Assembly (NCBI GenBank): GCA_035293985.1
Contig: DATGLS010000052.1
Coordinates: 434,001-498,000, forward strand
Direction of reading: 5' to 3'
From: JAVDCA01 sp035293985
GTDB taxonomy: Bacteria > Pseudomonadota > Alphaproteobacteria > Rhizobiales > Xanthobacteraceae
Length of the DNA: 64,000 bases
The translations under genes were made by a program, and so were the position numbers. Each line of letters starts with the position of its first letter. The stretch's first letter is position 1. Below, one piece after another: positions 41,060 to 48,143 of the stretch. The notes beneath the pieces are model-generated. The model ran no database searches. It saw nothing but the letters and a program-made list of their open reading frames with translations, and had not been told where the DNA came from.

Positions 41060-42535
41060 ATGGCTGAGCAGGCGTTTTCCACCGTCATCCGCGGCGGGAC
41101 CGCGGTCCTGCCCGACGGCCTCGCGCGCGTCGACATCGGCATCCGCGGCGAGACCATCGCGGCGATCGGCGAGCATCTCGGCCAGGGCGCGACCGAGATC
41201 GACGCGACCGGCCGGTTCGTCGCGCCCGGCGGCATCGATCCGCACGCGCATATCGAGCAGGTGTCGGGCTCGGGCCTCCTCAACGCCGACAGCTTCGAGA
41301 GCGCGACCGTCTCGGCCGTCTTCGGCGGCACCACGACCGTGATCCCGTTCGCGGCGCAGCACAAAGGTCACGCGCTCGACCGCGTGCTCGCCGACTATCA
41401 CGCGCTCGCCGACCGCGGCGCCGTGATCGACTACGCGTTCCACATGATCCTGGCCGATCCCAACGAGGCGACACTCAAGACCCATCTGCCCAGGCTCGTG
41501 CGCGACGGGCACGCCTCGATCAAGGTGTTCATGACCTACGACATCCGGCTCGACGACGAGCAGATGCTCGATGTGCTGGCGGCAGCGCGCGACAACGGCG
41601 CGTTCGTGTGCGTGCATGCGGAAAACCACGGCATGATCTCCTTCATGTCGAAGCGGCTGCTCGCCAATGGGCACACGGCGCCGCCGGCGCATGCGCTGAG
41701 CCATCCGCGGCTCGCCGAGGTCGACGCGATCCAGCGCGTCGCCGCGATGTCACGGCTCGTCGATCAGCCCGTCATGGTGTTTCACGTGTCGACCGCCGAA
41801 GGGGCCGAGGCGGTGCGCCGGGCGCGCCAGGATGGCGTCAAGCTCTTCGCCGAGACCTGCCCGCACTACCTGCTGCTCACCGCCGAGGACATGGACAAGC
41901 CCGGCCTCGAAGGCGCGAAATGGATGTGCAGCCCGCCGCTGCGCCACGCCGCCGACCGCGACGCCGAGGCCCTGTGGGACGCGTTGAAGCGCGGCGACCT
42001 GCAGGTCGTCTCGTCCGATCATGCGCCCTATCGGTTCGACGCCAGCGGCAAGCTTTCGGCCGGCCCCAATCCGACCTTCAAGCAGATCGCCAATGGCCTG
42101 CCCGGCCTCGAGGTGCGCCTGCCGCTGATGTTCGACGCCGCCGTGATCCAAGGACGGCTCGGGCTCGAGCGCTTCGTCGAGCTCACCAGCACGGCACCGG
42201 CCAAGCTTTATGGCCTCTATCCGAAGAAAGGCGCGCTTGGCGTCGGCGCCGATGCCGACGTCGCGATCTGGGATCCGAAGAAAAGCGTGCGGTTGTCGGC
42301 CGCGATGCTGCACGACAACACCGGCTACACGCCCTACGAGGGCCGCACGGTGACGGGCTGGCCCGAGACCGTGCTCAGCCGCGGGCGCGTCGCGGTGCGC
42401 GACGGCAAGCTGCATGTCGCGCCCGGTTCGGGCCGCTTCCTCCCGCGCGCCGGCGGCGAGGCCGCTCAGCCGCTGGGGAAGCCGTCGGCGGAATTCGCCA
42501 ACTCCGGGCCAACGTCACGTGCTTCGGCAGCGTGA
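41060..42535 (+). CDS. Dihydropyrimidinase / D-hydantoinase
   Basis: A 491-residue cyclic amidohydrolase. Metal site: H62 and H64 (DPHAHIEQ), the carbamylated Lys in SIKVFMTYD, His in FVCVHAENH, His in VFHVSTAEG, and Asp in VSSDHAPY; all present. It opens the ring of dihydropyrimidines or 5-substituted hydantoins to N-carbamoyl amino acids. AAAGGGG lies eight bases before the ATG. The C-terminal 25 residues (PLGKPSAEFANSGPTSRASAA) look like an unstructured tail. Nearby genes for N-carbamoyl-D-amino acid hydrolase and racemase make hydantoin use a fair inference. Confidence 0.92.
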   Translation: MAEQAFSTVIRGGTAVLPDGLARVDIGIRGETIAAIGEHLGQGATEIDATGRFVAPGGIDPHAHIEQVSGSGLLNADSFESATVSAVFGGTTTVIPFAAQHKGHALDRVLADYHALADRGAVIDYAFHMILADPNEATLKTHLPRLVRDGHASIKVFMTYDIRLDDEQMLDVLAAARDNGAFVCVHAENHGMISFMSKRLLANGHTAPPAHALSHPRLAEVDAIQRVAAMSRLVDQPVMVFHVSTAEGAEAVRRARQDGVKLFAETCPHYLLLTAEDMDKPGLEGAKWMCSPPLRHAADRDAEALWDALKRGDLQVVSSDHAPYRFDASGKLSAGPNPTFKQIANGLPGLEVRLPLMFDAAVIQGRLGLERFVELTSTAPAKLYGLYPKKGALGVGADADVAIWDPKKSVRLSAAMLHDNTGYTPYEGRTVTGWPETVLSRGRVAVRDGKLHVAPGSGRFLPRAGGEAAQPLGKPSAEFANSGPTSRASAA

Positions 42536-42660
42536 CGGGCGAAACGGCGAATAGGGAATGGCGAATGGCGAATGGCGAGTAGCGAGTAGACACTGCACTA
42601 CCCTATTCGCTATTCGCTATTCGCTATTCCCTATTCGCCATTCGCTACTCACTATCCGCT
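42536..42660. repeat. Long array of GAATAGC/GAATGGC heptamers with inverted arm
   Basis: Left arm: GAATAGGGAATGGCGAATGGC and on to GAGTAGC. Right arm: CTATTCGCTATTCGC repeated three times, then CTATTCCC and CATTCGC. The unit is seven bases with G/T or A/G variants. The arms are complementary and form a long stem. It fills the gap between the hydantoinase and lyase genes. The same element, shorter, is at 1205-1277. Confidence 0.88.
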
Positions 42661-42676
42661 CACAGAAGACCATCCC

Positions 42677-43627
42677 ATGACTGACATCGGCCCCACCACA
42701 AGCGGCGTCTACATCATCTCGGTGACCCCGTTCACCGACACGGGCGAGATCGACTGGGCGAGCGTCGACACGCTGGTCGAGTTCTATCTCGGCAAGGGCG
42801 TGAGCGGCGTCACCATCCTGGGCATGATGGGCGAGGCGCAGAAGCTCGCCGAGGCGGAGTCCGCGGCCTTCGCCAAGTATTTCATCGAGCGCGTGGCGGG
42901 GCGCGTGCCGGTCGTGGTCGGCGTGAGCAGCCCCGGGGTCGACAACCTCGTCCACCTCGCCAAGACGGTGATGGACTACGGCGCCGGCGGCGTGATGATC
43001 GCGCCTGCGGCCGGGCTCAAGACGGGCGTCGCGATCCGCGATTATTTTGCGACGGTGTTCGCACGGCTCGGGCCGGCGATCCCGGTCTGCTTCCAGGACT
43101 ACCCGCTCGGCACCGGCGTCGACATCGCCGTGCCGACTTTCCTCGAGCTCGTCGATGCGCATCCGAACCTCGTGATGTTCAAGCACGAGGACTGGCCCGG
43201 CCTGCGCAAGCTCAGCCACGTGCGGCGCGCCTGCGACGGCGGCGCGCGGCGGCGCATCAGCATCCTCACGGGCAACGGCGGACTTTATCTGCCGCAGGAG
43301 CTCTATCGCGGCGCCGACGGCGCCATGACGGGCTTCGCCTATCCGGAGCTGCTGGTCGACGTCTGCCGTCTGTTCGCCGACGGACGCGCCGACGAAGGCG
43401 AAGATCTGTTCGACGCTTATCTGCCGCTGGTGCGCCACGAGCAGCAGATCGGCATCGGCCTCGCCATTCGCAAGGAGGTGCTGCGCCGGCGCGGCGCCAT
43501 CAGGAATGCCGCCGTGCGCGCGCCGGGCCCGCGCCTCGACCGCGACGATTTCGCCGAGCTCGATCGGATGATGGCGCGCCTGTCGCGGCGGGTCGCCAAG
43601 CTGCAGGGACGATCGTTCGCGGCGTGA
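42677..43627 (+). CDS. DapA/DHDPS-family aldolase
   Basis: A 316-residue TIM-barrel enzyme. The Schiff-base Lys is in LVMFKHEDWPG (about 172), and the catalytic Tyr in VCFQDYPLGTG (about 141). The GxxGE motif near residue 50 reads LGMMGEAQKL rather than GTTGE, so the pyruvate-binding threonines are changed. It is therefore not likely a true dihydrodipicolinate synthase; N-acetylneuraminate lyase-like, 5-keto-4-deoxyglucarate-like or hydroxy-acid aldolase roles are open. It follows the hydantoinase on the same strand. Confidence 0.88.
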   Translation: MTDIGPTTSGVYIISVTPFTDTGEIDWASVDTLVEFYLGKGVSGVTILGMMGEAQKLAEAESAAFAKYFIERVAGRVPVVVGVSSPGVDNLVHLAKTVMDYGAGGVMIAPAAGLKTGVAIRDYFATVFARLGPAIPVCFQDYPLGTGVDIAVPTFLELVDAHPNLVMFKHEDWPGLRKLSHVRRACDGGARRRISILTGNGGLYLPQELYRGADGAMTGFAYPELLVDVCRLFADGRADEGEDLFDAYLPLVRHEQQIGIGLAIRKEVLRRRGAIRNAAVRAPGPRLDRDDFAELDRMMARLSRRVAKLQGRSFAA

Positions 43628-43651
43628 GACCGGCCGCCTCCACGGTGTTTG

Positions 43652-43706
43652 CGCTCCGTCTCCCCTGAAGGGGGAGAGGGGGCGCGGGCAGCGTGCCCAC
43701 CTCACT
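43652..43706. repeat. GAAGGGGGAGAGGG repeat between convergent genes
   Basis: Contains TCTCCCCTGAAGGGGGAGAGGGGGCGCGGG and the phrase GCAGCGTGCCCACCTCAC, which it shares with 21098-21240 and the 22745 region. It separates the lyase and racemase genes. The stem CTCCCCTGAAGGGGGAG is self-complementary. Confidence 0.75.
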
Positions 43707-44379
43707 TACCAAACCGTTTCGCCGTCCCGCCCAAGCGCACGCGGCCGATCGCCATCGTCACCGCGGCCTGGGTCGGCTCGACCACCGGGATCGTCAGGTC
43801 GTCCTCCAGCGCGGCGCGATACCTGGCCATGCCGGCGCAGCCCATGACGACGACATCGGCGCGGTGCTGGTCGCGCAGCGTGCGGCCGCACTCGGTGAGG
43901 CGCGCGAAGGTGCGCTGCTCGTCGGCGAGCTCGACCACGCCGACGTCGACCGCGACTTCTCCGGCGAGCCGGTCGGTGACGCCCATGGCGGCGAAATAGC
44001 GCTGGTGGCGCGGGATCGATCCGGGCAGGATCGCCAGCACGCCGAAGCGCGGCGCGATCGAGAGCGCGGTGAGCACGCCGCATTCGGCGATGCCGAGCAC
44101 CGGCCGCGCGCTCTGCTCGCGCAAGGAATGCAGCCCGGGGTCCGAGAAGCAGGCGATCACGAAGGCGCCGGCGGAATTCTCCAGCGCGGCGGCGCGCTTG
44201 AGCAGCGGCATGACCACGCCGTCGACGTCGCGCTGCGTCTCGATGCCGGGCGGGCCCTCGGCGAGGGTGACGCACTCGATCGCGGGGGCGTCGCCTGAAC
44301 GCAGCGGCTCGAGCGCCACGTCGATCGCGTCGGTCACGGCCTGCGTCGAGTTCGGGTTGATCACGTAGAGCGTCGACAT
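43702..44379 (-). CDS. Asp/Glu/hydantoin racemase family protein
   Basis: A 225-residue enzyme of the racemase family. It begins LYVINPNSTQAVTDAIDVAL, the classic hydantoin racemase / Asp-Glu racemase opening. Two catalytic cysteines are visible: FVIACFSDPG (about 77) and VVMGCAGM (about 180). PVVEPTQAAV near the end is also typical. Starts five bases after the cupin gene. Together with the N-carbamoylase of the same strand it suggests conversion of L- or D-5-substituted hydantoins. Maleate isomerase or other activities in this family are possible. Confidence 0.88.
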   Translation of the reverse strand: MSTLYVINPNSTQAVTDAIDVALEPLRSGDAPAIECVTLAEGPPGIETQRDVDGVVMPLLKRAAALENSAGAFVIACFSDPGLHSLREQSARPVLGIAECGVLTALSIAPRFGVLAILPGSIPRHQRYFAAMGVTDRLAGEVAVDVGVVELADEQRTFARLTECGRTLRDQHRADVVVMGCAGMARYRAALEDDLTIPVVEPTQAAVTMAIGRVRLGGTAKRFGK

Positions 44380-44384
44380 TGTGC

Positions 44385-44696
44385 TTACACCAACGCGTGC
44401 GGCCGCTTGATCTCGATCTCGACGAACGCCAACGGGGCGTCCGCGGCGTTCATCACGTCATGCTCGATGCCGGCCGGACGCCGATAGGACTCGCCGGCCC
44501 GGAACCTCGCCTCCGACACCTCCCCGTTGCGCTCGATCCGCATCACCGCGTCGGTGAGCAGCACGACGAAGTACGGCCATCCGTGCGTGTGCCATCCGGT
44601 CGCCGCGCCCGGCGCGAAATCCCAGCGCGTGATCCGCACCGTATCGTCGTCCTGCTGGACCGTCGGAACGGCGGGCTCGTTGCACTTGAACGGCAT
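44385..44696 (-). CDS. Small cupin protein
   Basis: A 103-residue single cupin. Motif 1: PGAATGWHTHGWPYFVVLL (H-x-H), motif 2: GESYRRPAGIEHDVMNA (last His). GAGGTGA lies before the ATG. It lies 20 bases after the N-carbamoylase and five before the racemase, all one operon. A small cupin beside hydantoin genes may be an isomerase or accessory protein; there is no direct evidence. Confidence 0.88.
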   Translation of the reverse strand: MPFKCNEPAVPTVQQDDDTVRITRWDFAPGAATGWHTHGWPYFVVLLTDAVMRIERNGEVSEARFRAGESYRRPAGIEHDVMNAADAPLAFVEIEIKRPHALV

Positions 44697-44715
44697 GGCT
44701 CACCTCTGGATCGCC

Positions 44716-45648
44716 TCACTCCGGCGGCCGGATCACGCCGACCTGGCTGGCGATGCGGCCGTAGTGCTCGATGCGGCGGTGGCGGGCGAAATCGAAGATC
44801 GTCTCCTTGCCGAATCTGGTCGCGTCGAGATCGCAGTCGGCGACGATCAGCTCGTCGTCCTCGGTCTTCGCCTCGGCGACGATCTCGCCCTGCGGATTGA
44901 CGATGATGCTGCCGGCGATCATGTGGTGGCCGTCCTCGGCGCCGCCCTTGGCGATCGCCACCACCCAGGTCGAGTTCTGGTAGGCGCCCGCCTGCACCGA
45001 GAGGCGGTTGTGGAAATGGCGCAGGTGCATCCCCTCCTCGTTCTTCTGCGAATTCGTCGACGGCGTGTTGTAGCCGAGCACGACCAGCTCGACGCCCTGC
45101 AGGCCCATCACCCGGTAGGTCTCGGGCCAGCGGCGATCGTTGCAGATGCACATGCCGACGATGCCGCCGAGCGTGCGCCAGACCGGAAAGCCGAGGTCGC
45201 CGGGCTCGAAGTATCGCTTCTCCAGGTGCTGGAAGGAGCGTTCGGCGTCGAACTCGGCATGGCCGGGCAGATGCACCTTGCGGTACTTGGCGATGATCCG
45301 CCCGTCGCGATCGGTGAGGATCGACGTGTTGAAGTGATGGCCGTCAGGGGTGAGCTCCGCATAGCCGAACGAGATCGCGATGCGGCTCTTCGCGGCCGCC
45401 TCGAACAGCGGGCGGGTCGCGGCGTTCGGCATCTCGCGCTCGAACCAGGCGTCGACCTCGGCCGCATCGGTCATGTACCAGCGCGGGAAGAACGTGGTGA
45501 GCGCAAGCTCCGGATAGACGACGAGGTCGCATTTCTCGGCCTTCGCCCGCTCGAGCAGGTCGAGCATGCGCCGCACCACCGCCTGCCGGCTGTCGGCCTT
45601 GTGGATCGGCCCCATCTGGGCGCCGCCAATGCGCAGCATGCGAGTCAC
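44716..45648 (-). CDS. N-carbamoyl-D-amino acid hydrolase (nitrilase superfamily)
   Basis: A 310-residue nitrilase-fold enzyme. Catalytic triad: E47 (VVYPELAL), K124 (YRKVHLPGH), C169 (GMCICNDRRWPE). The latter two motifs and the 304-310 residue length match the N-carbamoyl-D-amino acid amidohydrolase of Agrobacterium very closely. It cleaves N-carbamoyl-D-amino acids to D-amino acid, ammonia and CO2, the step after hydantoinase. The GTG at 45648 follows AGGAGA by five bases; an in-frame ATG three codons in is less suited. Heads the operon with cupin and racemase. Confidence 0.92.
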   Translation of the reverse strand: MTRMLRIGGAQMGPIHKADSRQAVVRRMLDLLERAKAEKCDLVVYPELALTTFFPRWYMTDAAEVDAWFEREMPNAATRPLFEAAAKSRIAISFGYAELTPDGHHFNTSILTDRDGRIIAKYRKVHLPGHAEFDAERSFQHLEKRYFEPGDLGFPVWRTLGGIVGMCICNDRRWPETYRVMGLQGVELVVLGYNTPSTNSQKNEEGMHLRHFHNRLSVQAGAYQNSTWVVAIAKGGAEDGHHMIAGSIIVNPQGEIVAEAKTEDDELIVADCDLDATRFGKETIFDFARHRRIEHYGRIASQVGVIRPPE

Positions 45649-45708
45649 GGAATCTCCTGTCGGTCGAAATCGAGTGCGCGAGCCTAACGCGCCGGCCCGC
45701 AAAATACG

Positions 45709-45855
45709 ACTCCCTCATGGTGAGGAGCGCGGCCGCCCTTGCGGCCGCGCGTCTCGAACCATGGGCGCGGGTGTCAGCCGCGCGACTGCGTGCTCGGCCC
45801 CTCCTTCGAGACGCATTTCTTCGCTGCGCGAAGAAATGCTCCTCAGGAGGAGGAG
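45709..45855. repeat. CCTCATGGTGAGGAGC / TTCGAGACGC palindromic repeat
   Basis: Modules in order: TCCCTCATGGTGAGGAGC, GCGGCCGCCCTTGCGGCCGC, GTCTCGAACCATGG, CTCCTTCGAGACGC, GCGCGAAGAAATGCTCCTCAGGAGG. Close copy at 46905-47056. The outer arms pair. Sits between the carbamoylase and NIPSNAP genes. Confidence 0.88.
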
Positions 45856-45888
45856 TCGGTTGTCGTGAGCACGCCAGACATGGCTGCC

Positions 45889-46215
45889 TCAGGGATGCGG
45901 CCCCCACGGCGCGGCGGTCAGCAGCTTGACCTCCTGCGTCATCGCGAGCGGCCTGAATTTGGCCGCGAAGCCTTCCACGAAATCCTTGCTCGCGAACACC
46001 GCGGCCCAGTGCTTGCGCCGATCGGCGTCATCGTCGAATTTCCACAGGTGCACGAGCTGGTTGATCGTGCCGGTATCGGCCTGGAAATAGCCGATCAGCT
46101 TCTTGTCGTGGCCGCCCTTCTGCAGTGCCGGGAATCCGAGCTCCTGATAGAGCTTCACCGCCTCCGCCATCTTGCCGACGTAAAGCGTGTAGGTTCGCAT
46201 CTCGTAAAGGGCCAT
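45889..46215 (-). CDS. NIPSNAP family protein
   Basis: A 108-residue ferredoxin-fold protein. It begins MALYEMRTYTLYVGKMAEAVKLYQELGFPAL, the NIPSNAP signature, then NQLVHLWKFDDDADRRKHWAAVFASKDFVEGF. GGAGG lies eight bases before the ATG. Bacterial members are found in catabolic clusters and may be small-molecule binding or monooxygenase-like, but no activity is proven. It is a single-domain form; the human homologues carry two copies. Confidence 0.92.
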   Translation of the reverse strand: MALYEMRTYTLYVGKMAEAVKLYQELGFPALQKGGHDKKLIGYFQADTGTINQLVHLWKFDDDADRRKHWAAVFASKDFVEGFAAKFRPLAMTQEVKLLTAAPWGPHP

Positions 46216-46294
46216 CGTCGCATCCTCCCGCCGCCAGCTTCTGTGCCCTGGCGGCAGGCAGTCTCGACGCTGCGGCGCGATCGCGCAAGCGGGT

Positions 46295-46828
46295 TCAGGC
46301 GCGGCTCGTCATATGCAGCAGGTACATGCCGAGCGGAACGATATCCATCAGCATCGCGGCGACGAGCAGCGCGCGCACGATGCGTCCGCCGATGAGAAGC
46401 AATGTCGCGGCCTCGATCACCACCAGGACCGGGCCGGCGACGATGCGCGGGATGGCGGCGAAGGCGACGAGCAGGCCGAGCAGCGGTCCGAAGCTCATCG
46501 TGTGGTCCGCCGCGCCGGTGCGGGCCGCCAGCCACCCCATGATCAGCCAGCTCACCGGCCCGAGCACGGCCAGCAGCAGCACGGTGAGCAGCAGGGCGCG
46601 CGGCGCCTTCTCGGCCCACAGCTTGAGCAGGAACCAGGTCGGGACGAGGCCGAAAAAGCCAGTGGCCAGCACGAACAGGATCATGTCGCCGAAGGCGACC
46701 ATGCCGGGCGAGCCCTGCGTGGTCTCGAGCGACATGCGCAGCTCGTTGAGGGCGACGGCGGCGAATCCGCCGACGGCCGCGAGTGCGTAGCCGGCGGCGA
46801 TCCATGCCAGCTTCTTCGCCGTGCTCAT
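46295..46828 (-). CDS. Integral membrane protein, unknown
   Basis: A 177-residue protein with five hydrophobic segments (LAWIAAGYALAAVGGFAAV, MILFVLATGFFGLVPTWFLL, ALLLTVLLLAVLGPVSWLIMGWL, LLGLLVAFAAIPRIVAGPVLVVI, IVRALLVAAMLMDIVPLGMYLL). GGGGCGGA lies close before the ATG. No motif recognised. It is monocistronic between NIPSNAP and TauD genes; nothing ties it to either. Confidence 0.75.
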   Translation of the reverse strand: MSTAKKLAWIAAGYALAAVGGFAAVALNELRMSLETTQGSPGMVAFGDMILFVLATGFFGLVPTWFLLKLWAEKAPRALLLTVLLLAVLGPVSWLIMGWLAARTGAADHTMSFGPLLGLLVAFAAIPRIVAGPVLVVIEAATLLLIGGRIVRALLVAAMLMDIVPLGMYLLHMTSRA

Positions 46829-46904
46829 GCTTCCGCCCCGTCGCGAAATTGGCCGAGTATGCTCAGTTGTTGGTCAGCACAGCCGAACAAAGGTTCAAAA
46901 CAAG

Positions 46905-47056
46905 ACTCCCTCATGGTGAGGAGCGGGGCCGCCTCGCGGCCGCGCGTCTCGAACCGCGGGCAGCCGGCGCAAGTGGCGCTCCACATGCGTGCTCGGCCCA
47001 TCCTTCGAGACGCATTTCTTCGCAACGCGAAGAAATGCTCCTCAGGATGATGAGTC
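46905..47056. repeat. CCTCATGGTGAGGAGC / TTCGAGACGC palindromic repeat, second copy
   Basis: Begins TCCCTCATGGTGAGGAGC and ends GAAGAAATGCTCCTCAGGATG, matching 45709-45855 across the same modules with some differences in the middle. It lies between the membrane protein and TauD genes. Confidence 0.88.
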
Positions 47057-47074
47057 GTCCGTTGAAAGTCAGCT

Positions 47075-47980
47075 TCAGCCCACCGCCGCCGCGACCCGTT
47101 CCGTGCGCGCGCCGATCGCCGGGCCGTCGCCCGCGACGGTGGTGCGCCGCATGTCGCGCGGCTGCGTGTCGTCGTAGCGGCGCACGCGATGCATGGTCTG
47201 GCGGTTGTCCCACATCACGAGGTCGTGCAGCCGCCATTTGTGGACATAGACGAAGGCCGGCTGGGTCGCGTGCTCGTTGAGGTCGCGCAGCAGCACGCGC
47301 GCTTCCGGCATCGGCATGCCGATGATGGCGCCGGCATGCGAGGACAGATAGAGCGACTTGCGCCCGGTCTGCGAATGGCGGCGCACCAGCGGCTGCAGCA
47401 CCGGCTTGAACATCGCCTTCTCCTCGTCGGTGAAGTCGAGGAAGCCGAGCGAGCCGCGCGAATACATCTGCGTGTGCTCGCACACGAGCTCGTCGATCTC
47501 CCGTTTCGTCCCCTCGTCGAGCGCGTCGTAGGCGGCGCGCATGTCGGCGAACTCGGTGTTGCCGCCGACCGGGTTCACGACCCGGGCGGAGAGCAGCGAA
47601 TACTTCGCCGGGATCGGCCGGAACGAGGAGTCCGAATGCCACAGGCAGTTGCCGAGGTTGAACAGCCGCTGGCGGCTGTCGCGCGCGAGCGGCTTGCCGT
47701 CCTTGCCGAGGTTGGAAACGTCGTTCATGCCGACCGCGAGCCGCTTGTCCTGCGGCTTGGTGATGTTTCCGCCGCGCGCGTCCTCGATCGGCCCGAAGTT
47801 GCGCGTGAAGGCCATCTGCTGCTCGTCGGTCAGAGCCTGGTCGCGGAAGACCAGCACGGCGTATTTGTTGATTCCTGCATCGAGGGTCGCGGCCTCATCC
47901 GGCGTGAGCGGCTTCGTCAGGTCGACGCCCGACACCTCGGCGACGAAGACGGGATGAATCTGGCGGAACGTGATCGGCAT
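47075..47980 (-). CDS. TauD/TfdA family 2-oxoglutarate-dependent dioxygenase
   Basis: A 301-residue non-heme iron enzyme. Iron ligands: H115 and D117 (CLWHSDSSF), H264 (NRQTMHRVRRYD); Arg near 275 (DTQPRDMRRTTV) binds 2-oxoglutarate. The HxD context (LWHSDSSFRPIPAKYSLLSA) and GNTEFADMRAAYDAL are typical of TfdA (2,4-D) and related alpha-ketoglutarate dioxygenases. GGAGGAATACATG is a strong start. It oxidises a sulfonate, carboxylate ether or similar. No sulfonate importer is next to it, so the substrate is open. Confidence 0.93.
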   Translation of the reverse strand: MPITFRQIHPVFVAEVSGVDLTKPLTPDEAATLDAGINKYAVLVFRDQALTDEQQMAFTRNFGPIEDARGGNITKPQDKRLAVGMNDVSNLGKDGKPLARDSRQRLFNLGNCLWHSDSSFRPIPAKYSLLSARVVNPVGGNTEFADMRAAYDALDEGTKREIDELVCEHTQMYSRGSLGFLDFTDEEKAMFKPVLQPLVRRHSQTGRKSLYLSSHAGAIIGMPMPEARVLLRDLNEHATQPAFVYVHKWRLHDLVMWDNRQTMHRVRRYDDTQPRDMRRTTVAGDGPAIGARTERVAAAVG

Positions 47981-48054
47981 GTATTCCTCCGCGCTTGGCT
48001 GCCCTTTGGTTGCGGCGCGCCTTGCGCTCAGCCTATACCGGTCACCAACAAAAA

Positions 48055-48130
48055 ACGACTCCCTCGTCGTCCAGCAAAACACGACGCCCTGATGGTGAGG
48101 AGTCGATCGTGGTGAGGGGTCTCGTCTCGT
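48055..48130. repeat. Degenerate fragments of the CTGATGGTGAGGAGTC repeat
   Basis: Two short fragments (ACGACTCCCTCGTCGTCC, CGCCCTGATGGTGAGGAGTCG) of the 45709-45855 family lie upstream of TauD, without the distal arm. Confidence 0.6.
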
Positions 48131-48143
48131 CCTGTCTTGCGAG

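Noticed and set aside
42536..42660. Heptamer array as a CRISPR
   Set aside because: Units are 7 bases, contiguous, without spacers, and no cas gene is near.
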